64,000 bases of DNA from Lactarius indigo (lineage: Eukaryota > Basidiomycota > Agaricomycetes > Russulales > Russulaceae), in assembly GCA_025766275.1 (NCBI GenBank), contig JAFKAC010000010.1, forward strand, positions 1,488,001 through 1,552,000. Direction: 5' to 3'. Shown piece after piece: positions 23,450-34,320 of the stretch. Each line of letters opens with the position of its first letter. Within the stretch, counting starts at the first letter, position 1. The notes beneath the pieces were generated by a model that worked only from the letters and a program-made list of their open reading frames with translations, was not told the origin of the DNA and ran no database searches. The position numbers and the translations under genes are program-made.

Positions 23450-24970
23450 CTAACACCTACTTTGGTTGACGAAGGTTACGGGGTGACCAGAGAGCCGGCG
23501 CACAGCAATAAACCTTGCAACAGATTTCACTGGCTGATCTTGTAACAAAAGAAAACCCAGGGCTGGCAATATTTCGGTGACCATCTCCCCACTGATATCG
23601 TCCAGTGCAAGAGCAATATGTCGTCCCAACTTCTGAGATCCATGTAGCGTCTTGAGAGAGGTGAATGGACGAAGGAGTTCTGGCCAGTCAGCGTTATCCA
23701 TGTCGTCTTGCCAACCCGGTTGTAGTTCATCCTCGTCAATCGAGAGATGGTTCACGCTGGAGACAAGGACGGGGGATTGACCGAGGATCCGGGCTAGGTG
23801 TGAGACTTGCCAATCTAGCCATTTGCACGAGATACGAAGAGTAAGGCGACTCCTAGGGTGTTCATTCTCTTCACAATCGAGTTCAATGTGGACGTTGTTG
23901 GAATGGAAGCGTACTTGCGCATGCTTGGACTGAGCTAGTTCTAGATTTTCCATGCGGCCTATGAACTGGGAAAGTTGAGGAACCTGAAAGTCGAGCTGAT
24001 TGAAGTACGTTATTTCGAAGCAGTGGAGTCGAGGAGTGTCGATTCGGGCCAATATATGTTCCAAATATTCGCCAGAGCCGCGGAAATTAAAGGTGATGAG
24101 AGACGGAAGTACATTCCGGGTTAAGGGAGGCGAGCATCTTAACTCAAGGCGAGACGCCGGCGATTTGAACCAAATCCAAAGGGTATCCAACCTGGTTGAC
24201 GCCGCCAGGCCCGCGACCATCGCGTCAGGTGAAACATAACCACCCTGAGGAATATTTTCGAGTCGAAGATGGACGAGGTCGCTGGCCGATAAAAGAAGGG
24301 TGGGTAATGCCGGGAAGGAGATGGCTTCTAAGCAGATCCGACGTAACTGTGGGGCAGAACCACCCAAAAATGCAACAGGAAGGACTGGCACGTTCTGATC
24401 CTCCGATGAAAGCCAAAGATCTGTCAGCGCCAGAAATGGTTCCTGCATCATCGAAGCGAGTCTCCCCAACAGCGAGCTCGTTACATGAAGTTTGATGCTG
24501 CGCATCCGATCGGGGTGCTCGAGCGCAGCGGTGACGTCGTCTTCGTAGTTGGGAGCACGGCCTGTGCCGTTCCATATGAAGTAGTCTACGACGATTGGGA
24601 AGGGCAACCAACACCCCAGATTTTTCTTGACAGGGGTTCCATACGTGCAGAGAAGCGTCAGATCAAGACGGCGTGGTGATGCAAATATGATATATCGCCA
24701 TCGCTGGCATACGTGCGCCAATCTTTGCCATTCAGAGAACCCGTAAGAACAGCGCGTTTGATAGGATTCGAATATTTCTAGCAAAACATTGTCTGGGAGC
24801 CCGTTGATGTGTCTGTAACTCTTGCCTAATCCACGTCGGTCGGTACTCGTCGTATGCGCCGCACACGAACCAGAGAGCGTACCTGAACTACGAGCAACCT
24901 TTCTCATTTTCAAGCCCTTATTACGGTCATCTTGTATTGGTACTAGAATGGTGGCGCCAAAAGGAGGCAT
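23450..24970 (-). CDS. F3: F-box-like protein, intact
   Basis: The unspliced frame is open for 506 codons, but the same intron as in F1 and F2 is present at 24826-24882. It is 57 nt, a multiple of three without stops, so both spliced (487 codons) and retained forms can be translated. Exons are 24883-24970 and 23450-24825. The F-box segment reads INGLPDNVLLEIFESYQ, then WQRLAHVCQRWRYIIFASP. Leucine-rich stretches follow (FLALTDLWLSSEDQNVPVLP, LVHLRLENIP). The final codons (VNQSRC-stop) contain the donor of the proposed F3-X3 intron. Like its paralogues it is a probable SCF substrate adaptor with unknown target. Confidence 0.83.
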   Translation of the reverse strand: MPPFGATILVPIQDDRNKGLKMRKVARSSGTLSGSCAAHTTSTDRRGLGKSYRHINGLPDNVLLEIFESYQTRCSYGFSEWQRLAHVCQRWRYIIFASPRRLDLTLLCTYGTPVKKNLGCWLPFPIVVDYFIWNGTGRAPNYEDDVTAALEHPDRMRSIKLHVTSSLLGRLASMMQEPFLALTDLWLSSEDQNVPVLPVAFLGGSAPQLRRICLEAISFPALPTLLLSASDLVHLRLENIPQGGYVSPDAMVAGLAASTRLDTLWIWFKSPASRLELRCSPPLTRNVLPSLITFNFRGSGEYLEHILARIDTPRLHCFEITYFNQLDFQVPQLSQFIGRMENLELAQSKHAQVRFHSNNVHIELDCEENEHPRSRLTLRISCKWLDWQVSHLARILGQSPVLVSSVNHLSIDEDELQPGWQDDMDNADWPELLRPFTSLKTLHGSQKLGRHIALALDDISGEMVTEILPALGFLLLQDQPVKSVARFIAVRRLSGHPVTFVNQSRC

Positions 24971-25489
24971 GGAGAGTGGATAGCGGGTCGTCTAGGAATG
25001 GGCGATTAGGAATTAGCGGGGGAGTACCGGTCACCCCAAGGAAAAGGTGGCTGATTTTATTTGGTAGTCTTCCCCTGGCTACGGGCGCTCTATGACCGTA
25101 ATCCTATTCCTGTGCCGTGAATTGGGGATTCGTGGCAGTGTATCACTGGGAAAATCGTTTCATTGATAAATTCAGTATATGGGGCCTCATCGGCCTTATC
25201 CATGTCCTTCAACAAACATTTTGTGTCCGATAAGGGTTATTTCAACATCAGAGTCCACCACAGCACCGTGTGCTATAGCACACGACAGCAACAGAGGCGA
25301 GATGTTTCGAACGAGGCAGGCACTTCATCGGTTTGTCCCTCAAAAAGTAGGCAGCAACTATGAAGCTTATGGGACGTATCTTCCAGGTTCGTTATATTTA
25401 CATTGAAGAGCGGCCCGCAATATCACAATATTAATGTCTTGATTAATGTCCGGGTTGCAGCTTCTATAACTTGTATCATTTGTGACCCA
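24971..25489. other. F3 upstream region
   Basis: No gene is seen. It shares CTATTCCTGTGCCGTGAAT (near 25106) and the GATA-type element with the other F upstream regions. Confidence 0.5.
25223..25242. promoter_or_regulatory. Conserved GATA-type element upstream of F3
   Basis: TGTCCGATAAGGGTTATTTC lies about 253 bp before the F3 start, with the GATAAGGGTTATTTC core unchanged from F1. Confidence 0.45.
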
Positions 25490-26540
25490 GTGTATAGCCT
25501 TATTCAAAAACTCCCTACCTACGAAAGGGGTATTTTGACAGTCTCCGTGAGCTGGTTTTGAGGAAGAGACGCCCGATGACGAGGACGCCGGTGCAGGTGA
25601 GCGGGAGAGGGTGACGGTATGGATAGCGATGGTGATGGAGAGACGTGTTCGGAAACGTGATGGAAAATCTTGCCATTTCGGAGAAATCGGGGCTTGATGT
25701 TGCTAGTCAGTGATAGCTGGTGCGTCGTATTCTGACAGCGAGGTAGGCTGTACGAGGCTGTACGAGTGTCAAACCCAGCGTGCATGGGCTGATTTGGGTT
25801 CGTTTTTGGCCTTGGCGATCTCGCAATTGAACAAAAGATTCTCTAGGTCGCACTGTGACTGTACTTTTGCTATATGGCACGTCGATCATGCCTGATCTAA
25901 TTGCGCCCGGTATTATTATGTTCTCTGTCAAGTGTGTATAAATCCTTAGCTTGTTAAGACGATGGGTCTCAGTTGCGCCTTTTATAGTATCCACCTGATC
26001 TTGGGCTGCTAATAAGAACTCTTGTTGGATTCTATCGATTGAAAATGCTCGATTATGGACTTTGAAGAAAAAAAAAAGACCAGACCGCATCCATTGGACT
26101 CACCGCGGTAGATTGTCTCTACGACATCAATCAACTTACGAATGCGTCAGTTTGAGACCCGGTTGAAAAAAGGAATAGTGGCGACGCACCTCTCGTTTGT
26201 TATCCATGGCCAAATTACTGATATCGAGTAAACTTCAACATTCGACGACGGTCGACACAGAAGTAAGGAAGAAGATAAAAGACAGACACGCTTCACTGAG
26301 GTCTGATGCCTCCGTAATGTTGCAGAGGTAGATGATGGTAAGTTTTGCACTTTCTCGGCGATGCATCTCGTCCGTCACTGCATCACCATGCACTGGGTGT
26401 TTCAGTCGTGCCCAAAGCGGATGCCAGTGGCAATGACGTGGTCCTCTTCGGATTTTATCGCCATATCGACATGCCAGCCAGAAGGAAGACGGTGTATAAA
26501 ATAAAACGTTTGGGGCCGAATGCAGATGGGTGTTTAAACT
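25490..26540 (-). pseudogene. Degenerate multi-exon gene, copy 2, unidentified
   Basis: This is the second copy of the block at 19080-20390, with the MDNKRE exon and its GTGCGT donor near 26190-26210 and the C-terminal helix region near 25560-25640. It is more decayed. A TTTTATACACC motif near 26495-26505 (minus strand) is kept in both copies near the presumed start and may be the old TATA region. Confidence 0.35.
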
Positions 26541-26717
26541 GGAGGACTGAAATGAGGCGTGAAGTGGCAGTGACTTGACCTTGGATTACTCTTGGACCAA
26601 GTTAGCTTGGACTTGACCGAGACGAAGGGGAAACCCGGACCGGTCATCCAGGATTGTGGCTTCGCTACTGTAAGTTCGGTTCCGAGGCTCTTCCACTCTA
26701 CTCTCTACAATAACACG

Positions 26718-27610
26718 ATGTCTTCGACCCATCAGTTGATCGTCTTAATATAAACACTTGGGGGACACCTGCAGGGATAATAAGTGGTGGAGCCCAGCGC
26801 TTTCGTCCCAAGATTCGTTATCCGCATCATTTCGGCGCGGTCGTCAGATCCCGGACGCTATCTGCCACGTACTAGGACTGCACAGAATTTTCGCTAGCTC
26901 TATACTGGGAACTCGCGACTGGGGGGTTAAAAAGGTGCCACCTTCTACTGGTGAGGCTATCTCTAACGCTGACGCCCCGAATCGTCTCGCGTTTGCTAGC
27001 CAACCAATATCGATGGTGTGAGTGCATGATTTCGTCCTGCTTTATACCTAGAATCAAATTTAACGGGATTTCATAGCGTGCCAAATTTATGTCTCAAGGA
27101 AGATGTTCTTGTGTTCTTCGAAAGCTACGATTGATATAAGTGGCAACCTCGATATATGGTGACTAGTTCCCTGTATGCTTGCTGGTGGTGATTTTGCCAC
27201 CTTCTTTGACACCCGACAACTTATCTATGTCCTTGCCCTGTAAGATGAAAACTCTAGGTGAAACACACGGGTTCCTGTCTTCTGTCAATGGCGAGTACCG
27301 TAACGTACTGGAAGTTGATTTCTCGCTCTGAAATGGGCCAATTCAGGGCCCAACACGAACGTAACTGTCAGGTTCGTGTCCGAAGCAGACTTTTTCTCGC
27401 GTCGTACGTCATCCGATTATGAGTTATGAGTCTTAGTTCATCACGACCGCACCGTGATCTCCTCGACGGGAGGCACGCCGTCTCTGTCAAAGTCATCAAC
27501 GGTATGCTCACGTTGCGCAAGATAGAAAATGTCTCGACGGGGTCAAGTAACTGGCCAAAGCTCGCTATTGAAATTATTGGTATGACGATGGCCTCTGGAT
27601 TGGTGAGGGT
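26718..27610 (+). pseudogene. Cyclophilin copy 2, decayed
   Basis: MSSTHQLIVLI starts the copy and is followed at once by stop codons. Cyclophilin landmarks then recur in order: NFR- and TGN-like pieces near 26883-26915, GDFAT near 27199, DEN-like near 27245 and a relative of HTGPGFLSMA near 27265-27300. The DLLDGRH-V-VKVING segment and LRKIENVSTG..NWPKLAIEI lie near 27462-27580. The last segment is still open for more than 60 codons. Frame changes elsewhere rule out a working gene. Confidence 0.75.
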
Positions 27611-28750
27611 TACCTACTGATCTATTGCTAAAACTTCAGAATGTGGAGAGATGTAAGGAGCTGGTGGGGTCTCGTTGTACAATTTCCCGTATTATCACCA
27701 TACCATATGGTCGTTGCCCTGAGCTATGGCGACGAAATAATCAAGCTTCCCAATTCCACATCTACCTTAATCGTGATGATGGGCCCGGGAGCCAAATTTC
27801 GGGCTCCCCAGTTGGACCAAATAAGGCCACAAAGTCAGATCGCTCCTGTAAGGATAAGTTTAGTGGGTGATAATTATGACCCGGAATTGGTTGGAGTCGA
27901 TCATAATTGAGTTAGGTGAAGGGCGGAGGCAAGAAGTGTTTCTCGATTGGATGAGGTTTCTAGCTGTCCGAGGCGCTTGCGGGTGGGCTCCAATTTCCAA
28001 AACAGTTCTTTGGTCCAATAGCCCTGTCGTCTTCTCAGGAGAGAGAGGCCAGGAGAACTTGCGCCGCCTTCGTTCACCCAAAGACTACTGTGAGTCATGT
28101 ATCATGGATCGTCGCTATCGTTGCCACCAGGTAGAGGGGATACGGTTGTGAACGATGATCGAAAAGTCGAGGATACCAGTTGGGTTGAGTAGCGTGTACA
28201 CTCACGCCGAGTCAGGCCAGATCGAGGTTTTGACCAGAAATTCTATGTCGGCGGAAATTTCCTTTCCTTTTTATTTATGGCTTCTGCGCCTCATTTTCGC
28301 ATATGTCCAAGGACTCAAGTAGGTTACTCTCCTTTACAGTAATGGATAGTACTGTAAAGAGGTGACAAATTACCGGAGGGCTGGCTGAAGCTGGCAGAGA
28401 CACCGCGCAGTCAGCATACAGTGCGGCGGAGGTATTCACGGCATTTCTCGTACTGTAGCTTCGTCTAATTTGCAATAAAGTAAAGTACACACGGAAAATT
28501 CGCACCCCCTCTCGCTCAGAACCAAGAGTATCGCCCGGCAGTATCCAGAACCCATACCAAGATGTAACAATTAGCACTAGCGGTCAAAGTATGCAGAATT
28601 TACAATGCTGTAGCGTTCATCGATAACGTCCAAACTGCGCCGCTGGACTGGGTCGGAATGAGAAGTCCCAGTTCATGTGTATATTTGATCGTCTGCATAG
28701 GGCCCCAAGGACCAAAGGTCAGGCCTAGACAAGAAGGGACCCGTGTGCGC
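27611..28750. other. Array spacer between cyclophilin copy 2 and X4
   Basis: The first half matches the spacer of unit 3 (AATGTGGAGAG near 27638 and 21428). The ATG22-type flank block follows at about 28330-28410. No gene is evident. Confidence 0.5.
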
Positions 28751-29667
28751 TTAAATCACATATCGGGTGAGTTGCATGATGGGCATCCAGCTATTAGCGG
28801 AAACATGGACGGCACCAATAACCTTCACCTCTGCTTGCGTGATACCTCCGCGCATTCCAATCTGCCATCGAGGGTCAGTTGCCACATAGCCGTGAGCCAT
28901 GCACTCCTGGAGGAAGGCGGTCATTTGATGACGGCGATACCAGAGATATGAGGAACATACCCTAAAGAACTTGTCCACAGAGATGCCAACATGCTTCATC
29001 AAGCGCGCCAAAGTGATCGGATTCCGCGCATGAGTCTCATCACGGGTGGCAATCTGGCGCTTCCAGTACGTATAGCCGGGCCACTACAAACAGTGTCGTT
29101 AGATTATGATTACCGCCCACTGTACGGACCCACGTTTATCCGGATGTGAGTCGTGGCCCTGCCTCCAAGTGGTGCAAAGTTATTCGCATTATGGAGATCG
29201 CGATCGCAGCCTCGAAGAATATCTGGCAACCCGAACCCAATGCCACCGTTGCGGTTGACGAAGAAGATCGGTAATTGAAGCATAGCGCCTTCGACGTGTC
29301 GTCGAACATCTACTTCGTCGGCCGGGGACCATCGCCGTTGGGGTATAACGGTACCGTGGGTTGCCCCAATATTGTAATCCAGAAGTGGTGTAGCGCAGAA
29401 CGGGATACCTGGGGATGTGCCTTGCATCATGTTGACATTGCGTGTGATATACCATGCGCCTTGATGGTATATTATCCCATAGTATACCAGGAAACGCTGA
29501 GAATGTGGTGTTTTGAGCAGGAGCATGAAATAGTTATTTGCATCCTCGCGTGTAAATGTACGAGCGACGAATCCATCGATAACGATGTCGCCAGCGACGA
29601 GCTTCGTACCGGAAACGTCAGTCTAAATAAGGGAAAAGTCACTGAAACGACGCACTTGTTGTGCCAT
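28751..29667 (-). CDS. X4: uncharacterised agaricomycete protein, intact copy
   Basis: Exons 29656-29667, 29134-29601, 28961-29083 and 28751-28906 join into 252 codons starting MAQQ and ending MQLTRYVI. The 12-nt first exon uses a GTGCGT donor; intron 1 is 54 nt with a GAAG acceptor. All the family blocks seen in X1 are present, including GFVARTFTREDANNYF, GTVIPQRRWSPADEVD, LPIFFVNRNGGIGFGLPDI and DPRWQIGMRGGITQAEV. It has the complete ending, so I take it as the reference copy. No catalytic motif or named domain is recognised. It has its own start, separated from F4 by about 1 kb. Confidence 0.82.
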
Positions 29668-30642
29668 GAATGGATTTTCTGACCCTAATTCCGTAGACCC
29701 TCCCTTGTCGCTTTTCGGAAAACTGCCACCAGGAAGCGTCCTGAAGTAACTGCAACTATCTCAAACTCGCTGTTGGTACGAATGGAAACAGGAGAACAGG
29801 ACAGGAGTGCTGGTTTAGGGCCGTGTTCTGTGCGCTCTTGATCGTAGCGGCATCAGCTGAAAAAAAATTTGTCAGTGTTACTGTACCTTCCCCTACCCCA
29901 AGTCATCGGCCCACTTTTCTGGACAGTCATAGATAGTCACACGCGCTAGTCACGAGTCACGAGTTGTTACGGCCTTCGGTCGACGGCCATATCGGATTGC
30001 TATTGACGCAGTTGTCACTCGCGAGGCGACTGGCGGAACAGCATTCACACATGTGAATGGTCATCACTAAAGTTTTTTGATTGCTGTTTGGATGTGGAAG
30101 TGGTCGCACGCCCGCGGCCTGCCTGTCCCCTCACAAGTTCCCGCAAGCACTCCAAGAGCATTCCATCCTAGCCAAGGGATCCACGAACCAATTTTCATCA
30201 TTGGAAAGTGAAGCATCCCCGATGGCGATGTTGAGTTGTAATATTGGTATGAGAGGTCGGCTGTGCGGGAGGAAACAGCCCGAATACTGTCTTGATCAAG
30301 TCCGCGGCGTGCAGCCACGAGAGCAGGCAGCAGAGAGCGACGTCCGGCAGTTCACATAGGCTTCTCGTAGTGCAACGACAACGTGCAAGAGTCTGAACCG
30401 GGCCGTATACGCGCCAGGAAGTGTGTGTTATCGTCGTGTGATGCTTCGTTATGAAATTCACAATGTAGACTTACAGTCCTTATTATATGCCATGCGGCCG
30501 CATCTTCGTCTGATGAGTCGTAAATACAGATACATACATGCAGCTGTATATAAACGCGGATGAGAAAAATGGTACAGTATGTATGAAATTGGTACGGAGC
30601 ATCTACTATTTCCGAAGGGCCCCAGTCGTTCAGAAGCTCCCT
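29668..30642. other. Long X-F spacer of unit 4
   Basis: It holds the presumed X4 promoter and the F4 3' region. It matches the unit 1 spacer only in patches (GCATCAGCTGAAAAAAAATT near 29850). The short open frames at 30067-30359 on both strands look like chance. Confidence 0.5.
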
Positions 30643-32169
30643 TCAATTATCACTGGCAAAGGTCACGGGGTGACCAGAGACCCGGCGCACTGCGATGAAC
30701 TGTTCAACGGATCCCGCCGGCTGGTCATCTAACCAAAGCGAATCTAGGGCTGGCAATACCTCGTCAATCATCTCTCCGCTGATGTCGTCCAGCGCAAGAG
30801 CAATGTGCCCGCCCAATTGCTCAGATCCGTGCAGCGTTTTCACGGCGGTGAATGGGCGGAGGAGTTGCAGCCATTTAGTGTCGTCCATATAGTCTTGCCA
30901 ACCTGATTGTAGGTCGTCCTCGTCGATAGAGAGACGGTCTACATTGGAGACCATGGCGGGAGATTGACCGAGGATCTGAGCCAGGTGCGAAACTTGCCAA
31001 TCTAGCCCTTTGCATAAGATACGAAGCGTAAGGCGATTTATACGGTGCTCCCCTTGTTCGGAATCGAGTTTGATGTAGGCATTGCCAACATTAAAACGGA
31101 CTCGCGCGTGCCTGAACCTGGTCAACTCGAAGTTTTCCGTGCGGCCGATGAACTGGGAAAGTTGGGGCACCCGGAAGTCGAGCCGATTGAAATACGTTAT
31201 TTTGAAGCACTGGAGTCGAGGGGTGTCGATTCGGGCTAAGAAGTCTTCCAAATACTCGCTAAAGCCGCAAAAATTAAAGGTGAGGAGAGAGGGAAGGACG
31301 TTCCGTGGTAAAAGAAGGGGCAAGTGTCTTTGATCGACGCGAGAATTCTGCGATTTGAACCAAATCCAAAGGGTATCCAGCCTGGGTAACGCAGCCAGAC
31401 CCGTGACCACTGCCTCCGGTGTAATATAACCATTCTGGGGAATATCGTGGAGCCGAAGATAGACAAGGTCGCTGGCTGATAAAAGAAGGGTGGGTAATGC
31501 TGGGAAGGAGAGGCCCGCTAAGTAGATTTTCTGTAAACGTGGGGCAGAACCACCTAAGAATACATCAGGAAGGACTGGTGCGTTTCGATCCTTTGATGAA
31601 AGCCAGAGGTCTGTCAGCGCCGGAAATGGCTCCTGCACCACCGAGGCCAGTCTCCCCAACCGTGAGTTCGTTACAGTGAGCTTGATGCTGCGCACACGAT
31701 CGGTGTTCTCGAGCGCGGCGGTGACATCGTCTTCATAGTTAGGTGCGCGGCCCGTGCCGTTCCAGGTAAAGTAGTCTACAACGATTGGGAGGGGCGGCCA
31801 GTAACCCAGATTCTTCCTGACGGGCGTTCCATACGTGCATAGAAGCGCTAGATCGAGACGGCGTGGTGACGCAAACACGATTTGTCGCCATTGCTGGCAA
31901 ACGTGCACCAGGGTGGGCCATTCTGATCTAGGGTGAAAGGAGATGCCAAGACGATTGCTATCTATTCGACAGAAGTCAAATATTTTCAGCAAGACATCTA
32001 CCGGGAGCATGTTGATTGTCGTCGTGTGTCCATTATTGTCTGTTCCACACCAGTTAGTACTCGTTGTGACGAACGCCACAGGACCTGGAGACGTACCTGG
32101 ACATTGAACAACCATTCCAGTACTAGGCTCGTGTTGTGTTGATGCTGATATGGCACCAGAGGACGACAT
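30643..32169 (-). CDS. F4: F-box-like protein, intact
   Basis: Exons 32097-32169 and 30643-32039 join into 489 codons. The 57-nt intron (32040-32096) is again a multiple of three without a stop, so the unspliced frame is open for 508 codons. The F-box segment reads INMLPVDVLLKIFDFCR, then WPTLVHVCQQWRQIVFASP; leucine-rich stretches follow (FPALTDLWLSSKDRNAPVLP, LVYLRLHDIP). The start MSSSGAISASTQHE parallels F2 and F3. It ends VTFASDN-stop with no clear downstream partner for splicing, in line with X4 having its own start. Likely an SCF adaptor; target unknown. Confidence 0.85.
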   Translation of the reverse strand: MSSSGAISASTQHEPSTGMVVQCPGTSPGPVAFVTTSTNWCGTDNNGHTTTINMLPVDVLLKIFDFCRIDSNRLGISFHPRSEWPTLVHVCQQWRQIVFASPRRLDLALLCTYGTPVRKNLGYWPPLPIVVDYFTWNGTGRAPNYEDDVTAALENTDRVRSIKLTVTNSRLGRLASVVQEPFPALTDLWLSSKDRNAPVLPDVFLGGSAPRLQKIYLAGLSFPALPTLLLSASDLVYLRLHDIPQNGYITPEAVVTGLAALPRLDTLWIWFKSQNSRVDQRHLPLLLPRNVLPSLLTFNFCGFSEYLEDFLARIDTPRLQCFKITYFNRLDFRVPQLSQFIGRTENFELTRFRHARVRFNVGNAYIKLDSEQGEHRINRLTLRILCKGLDWQVSHLAQILGQSPAMVSNVDRLSIDEDDLQSGWQDYMDDTKWLQLLRPFTAVKTLHGSEQLGGHIALALDDISGEMIDEVLPALDSLWLDDQPAGSVEQFIAVRRVSGHPVTFASDN

Positions 32170-33110
32170 GGAAAGTGAACGGTTGGAGGGATGGCTTTAG
32201 GACGTAGTGGGGAGTCGACCAATACACCCTATTATGGGGACTACCCACGTTGGATTCGATGCCGTGCAGTTAGTTGCTGGCCATATGTATGTGGATTCAG
32301 CGGATTGTTTGGTCATATTGGTTTTGACCTGTGGTCTACTATACTTTTTTATGTTTGCGGATCCTTTGATAGCACTAGTAGGTTCAAGTCCATACAGTAG
32401 TGTTACAGTTAGTAGACGGTGAAATCATATGGATATTGGTTGGATATTGGTTATCGGGGGTTATCGAATAGCTATATTCTTTGCATCTCACCCCTCACAA
32501 ATATGTTATGTCAGATAAGGGTTATTCTCACCCTTCACGGTCCCCATCACCGTCTATCATATGGCAGAGGCAAGAGAATAGCCACGCAATCCCAAGTCAC
32601 CAGTTGATTATGATACCCTTATACTCTTTCATATTCGTTTTTCGGCGGCGGCGCTGTACACCCTCGAACCTACCCCCACACTTTTGGGGGTCGTGGGTCC
32701 TTCAATGTAAGTTCCAATAACCGCGGCGGTGGCTCTTCACCTCGTTATTAGTGACTCATCTCGCGACGGGTTGAACATTCGTTCCGCATAGAGGGTATCA
32801 TTTCTCTTCGACAGTCCCCAGTCTTCCTTGATTTCTAGTGAATTGCCCTGGTGATAGGACTCGGATTTGGTTGACTACCTCCCCCCATCTGTGATACTCT
32901 TGTTCGGCGATAGACAGTGCATTCATGCATCCATTGGTTGATAACTCATTATCTATGAGTCTGGTAGTACAACATCATTCTGCGAATACTGCCGCATTGT
33001 ATCTTGATATGATGGTTCGCATCCTCAATGTGACTTGAATAGGCCGTATATTACTCATCGGGTCCCAGGTAATAATATGCCCTACGAGTTCTATAGTTGC
33101 TGCCTAATTT
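32170..33110. other. F4 upstream region
   Basis: No gene is seen. The GATA-type element and the following TTCTCACCCTTCACGGTCCC stretch are shared with other units. The rest has no counterpart I can see. Confidence 0.5.
32508..32526. promoter_or_regulatory. Conserved GATA-type element upstream of F4
   Basis: ATGTCAGATAAGGGTTATT lies about 340 bp before the F4 start. GATAAGGGTTATT is identical to the F1 and F3 elements. Confidence 0.45.
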
Positions 33111-33114
33111 CGGG

Positions 33115-34320
33115 GGAACATTCCACCCCAAATCAAGCATGGGAAACTCGCTTTCCCCGTCGAGACGGTGCAAATTTCTACGGGCAGACTTAGCTTTGCC
33201 TTGCCAGCGGGGTCACCGTAACTCTAGTTGTCTCTTCCTTCCGAAATGTCTTGTACATCACACGGCGCACCGCCTGTTACCAGTGGTATAACAGAAGAGG
33301 ACGGAGAACAAGCGCAATGCAGTCAAATCGAATTGGGCCTGAATCAATACTGCAAGCCTCAGATGCGTTCATTGAATATTACTATCTTATCGCTCGTACC
33401 CAGGGAGGTGTTTTCGAGGAAGCGCAGGGTAGTGGCGCCATGGACGAGCACGGGGGTCCACTCGCATGAAAGTAGCTTAAGGAGCCACACCTGAACTTGC
33501 GTCTGAATTGACCGTGTGATGAAGTGGGTGCACGTAGGGAAAATATGTTGCGCAGCACAAAATTCGGCGACTACTTTCCTCCACCTCGCCGCAAGGTTCC
33601 TTCGTTCCAATGGTATAATGCGCTCCCTTCCGTCGCAGTATTCCTCGTGCTAACGGTCAGCTCAGGAAGGTTAACTAGACGGTGCTCCTATTCGTGAAGG
33701 CAACCATTCAGTACATACCGCTCAGCTCGCTCGTAGGTATGAGTAGGACTCACTCTGGGCCCGGTGCGCCCTTTCCGTGAAGCGTCACCCTCCGTCTCAC
33801 CTCGCCGCGTGTGCTCATGCTCATTGTCGAGGCAAGCGCTATTCCGCTCTACAGCATCAGTGCTCAGGGAAAATTACGTGCTCGCGGTATACGGTGACGT
33901 CGGCGCGCTGTGTGGTGGGTTCTGGAGCCACGACGGGATTTGTGTACTCGATGTCCTCACTCGGGGAGGACGCGCAGTGGTACGGCCTGTTTTAAGCATC
34001 CCGCATAATTGAGCTCGTGCTGACTGACCCAGATGCAGTCGTCCTCATTTTATCGATCCTTGTCCTCTGATCGTCTGCCCCGTAGTCGTGACTGATAAGA
34101 CAGGTAATATCTGTCACGCCTGCTTGTTCCTCGTGGTTGTTTATTCTTTCGACGGAGCTCCCAATCCTAGGCGGGGAAGATGTAGAGCACAGGCGGACGG
34201 GTGCACATGATCATCTCTGATTATGATGTTCATGAGACGAAGGGGGGCGGGCTGTCCCATCGGACAATGGTCGATGATACTAGTTGAGTCTCGTGTTACA
34301 CTGGCAGTGACAATCTGGGC
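33115..34320 (+). pseudogene. ATG22 copy 3, decayed
   Basis: ATG22-like segments appear in order from CAGACTTAGCTTTGCCTTGC (near 33185) through TTCCGAAATGTCTTG, the CTCAGCTCGCTCGTA stretch near 33722 and a ..TACGGCCTGTTT piece near 33980. The tail follows near 34075-34260. Stops and indels occur throughout. Confidence 0.75.

Noticed and set aside
32330..32400. tRNA-like T-loop (GGTTCAAGTCC) near 32383
   Set aside because: The flanking bases do not pair as a T stem and no acceptor or anticodon arm can be folded.
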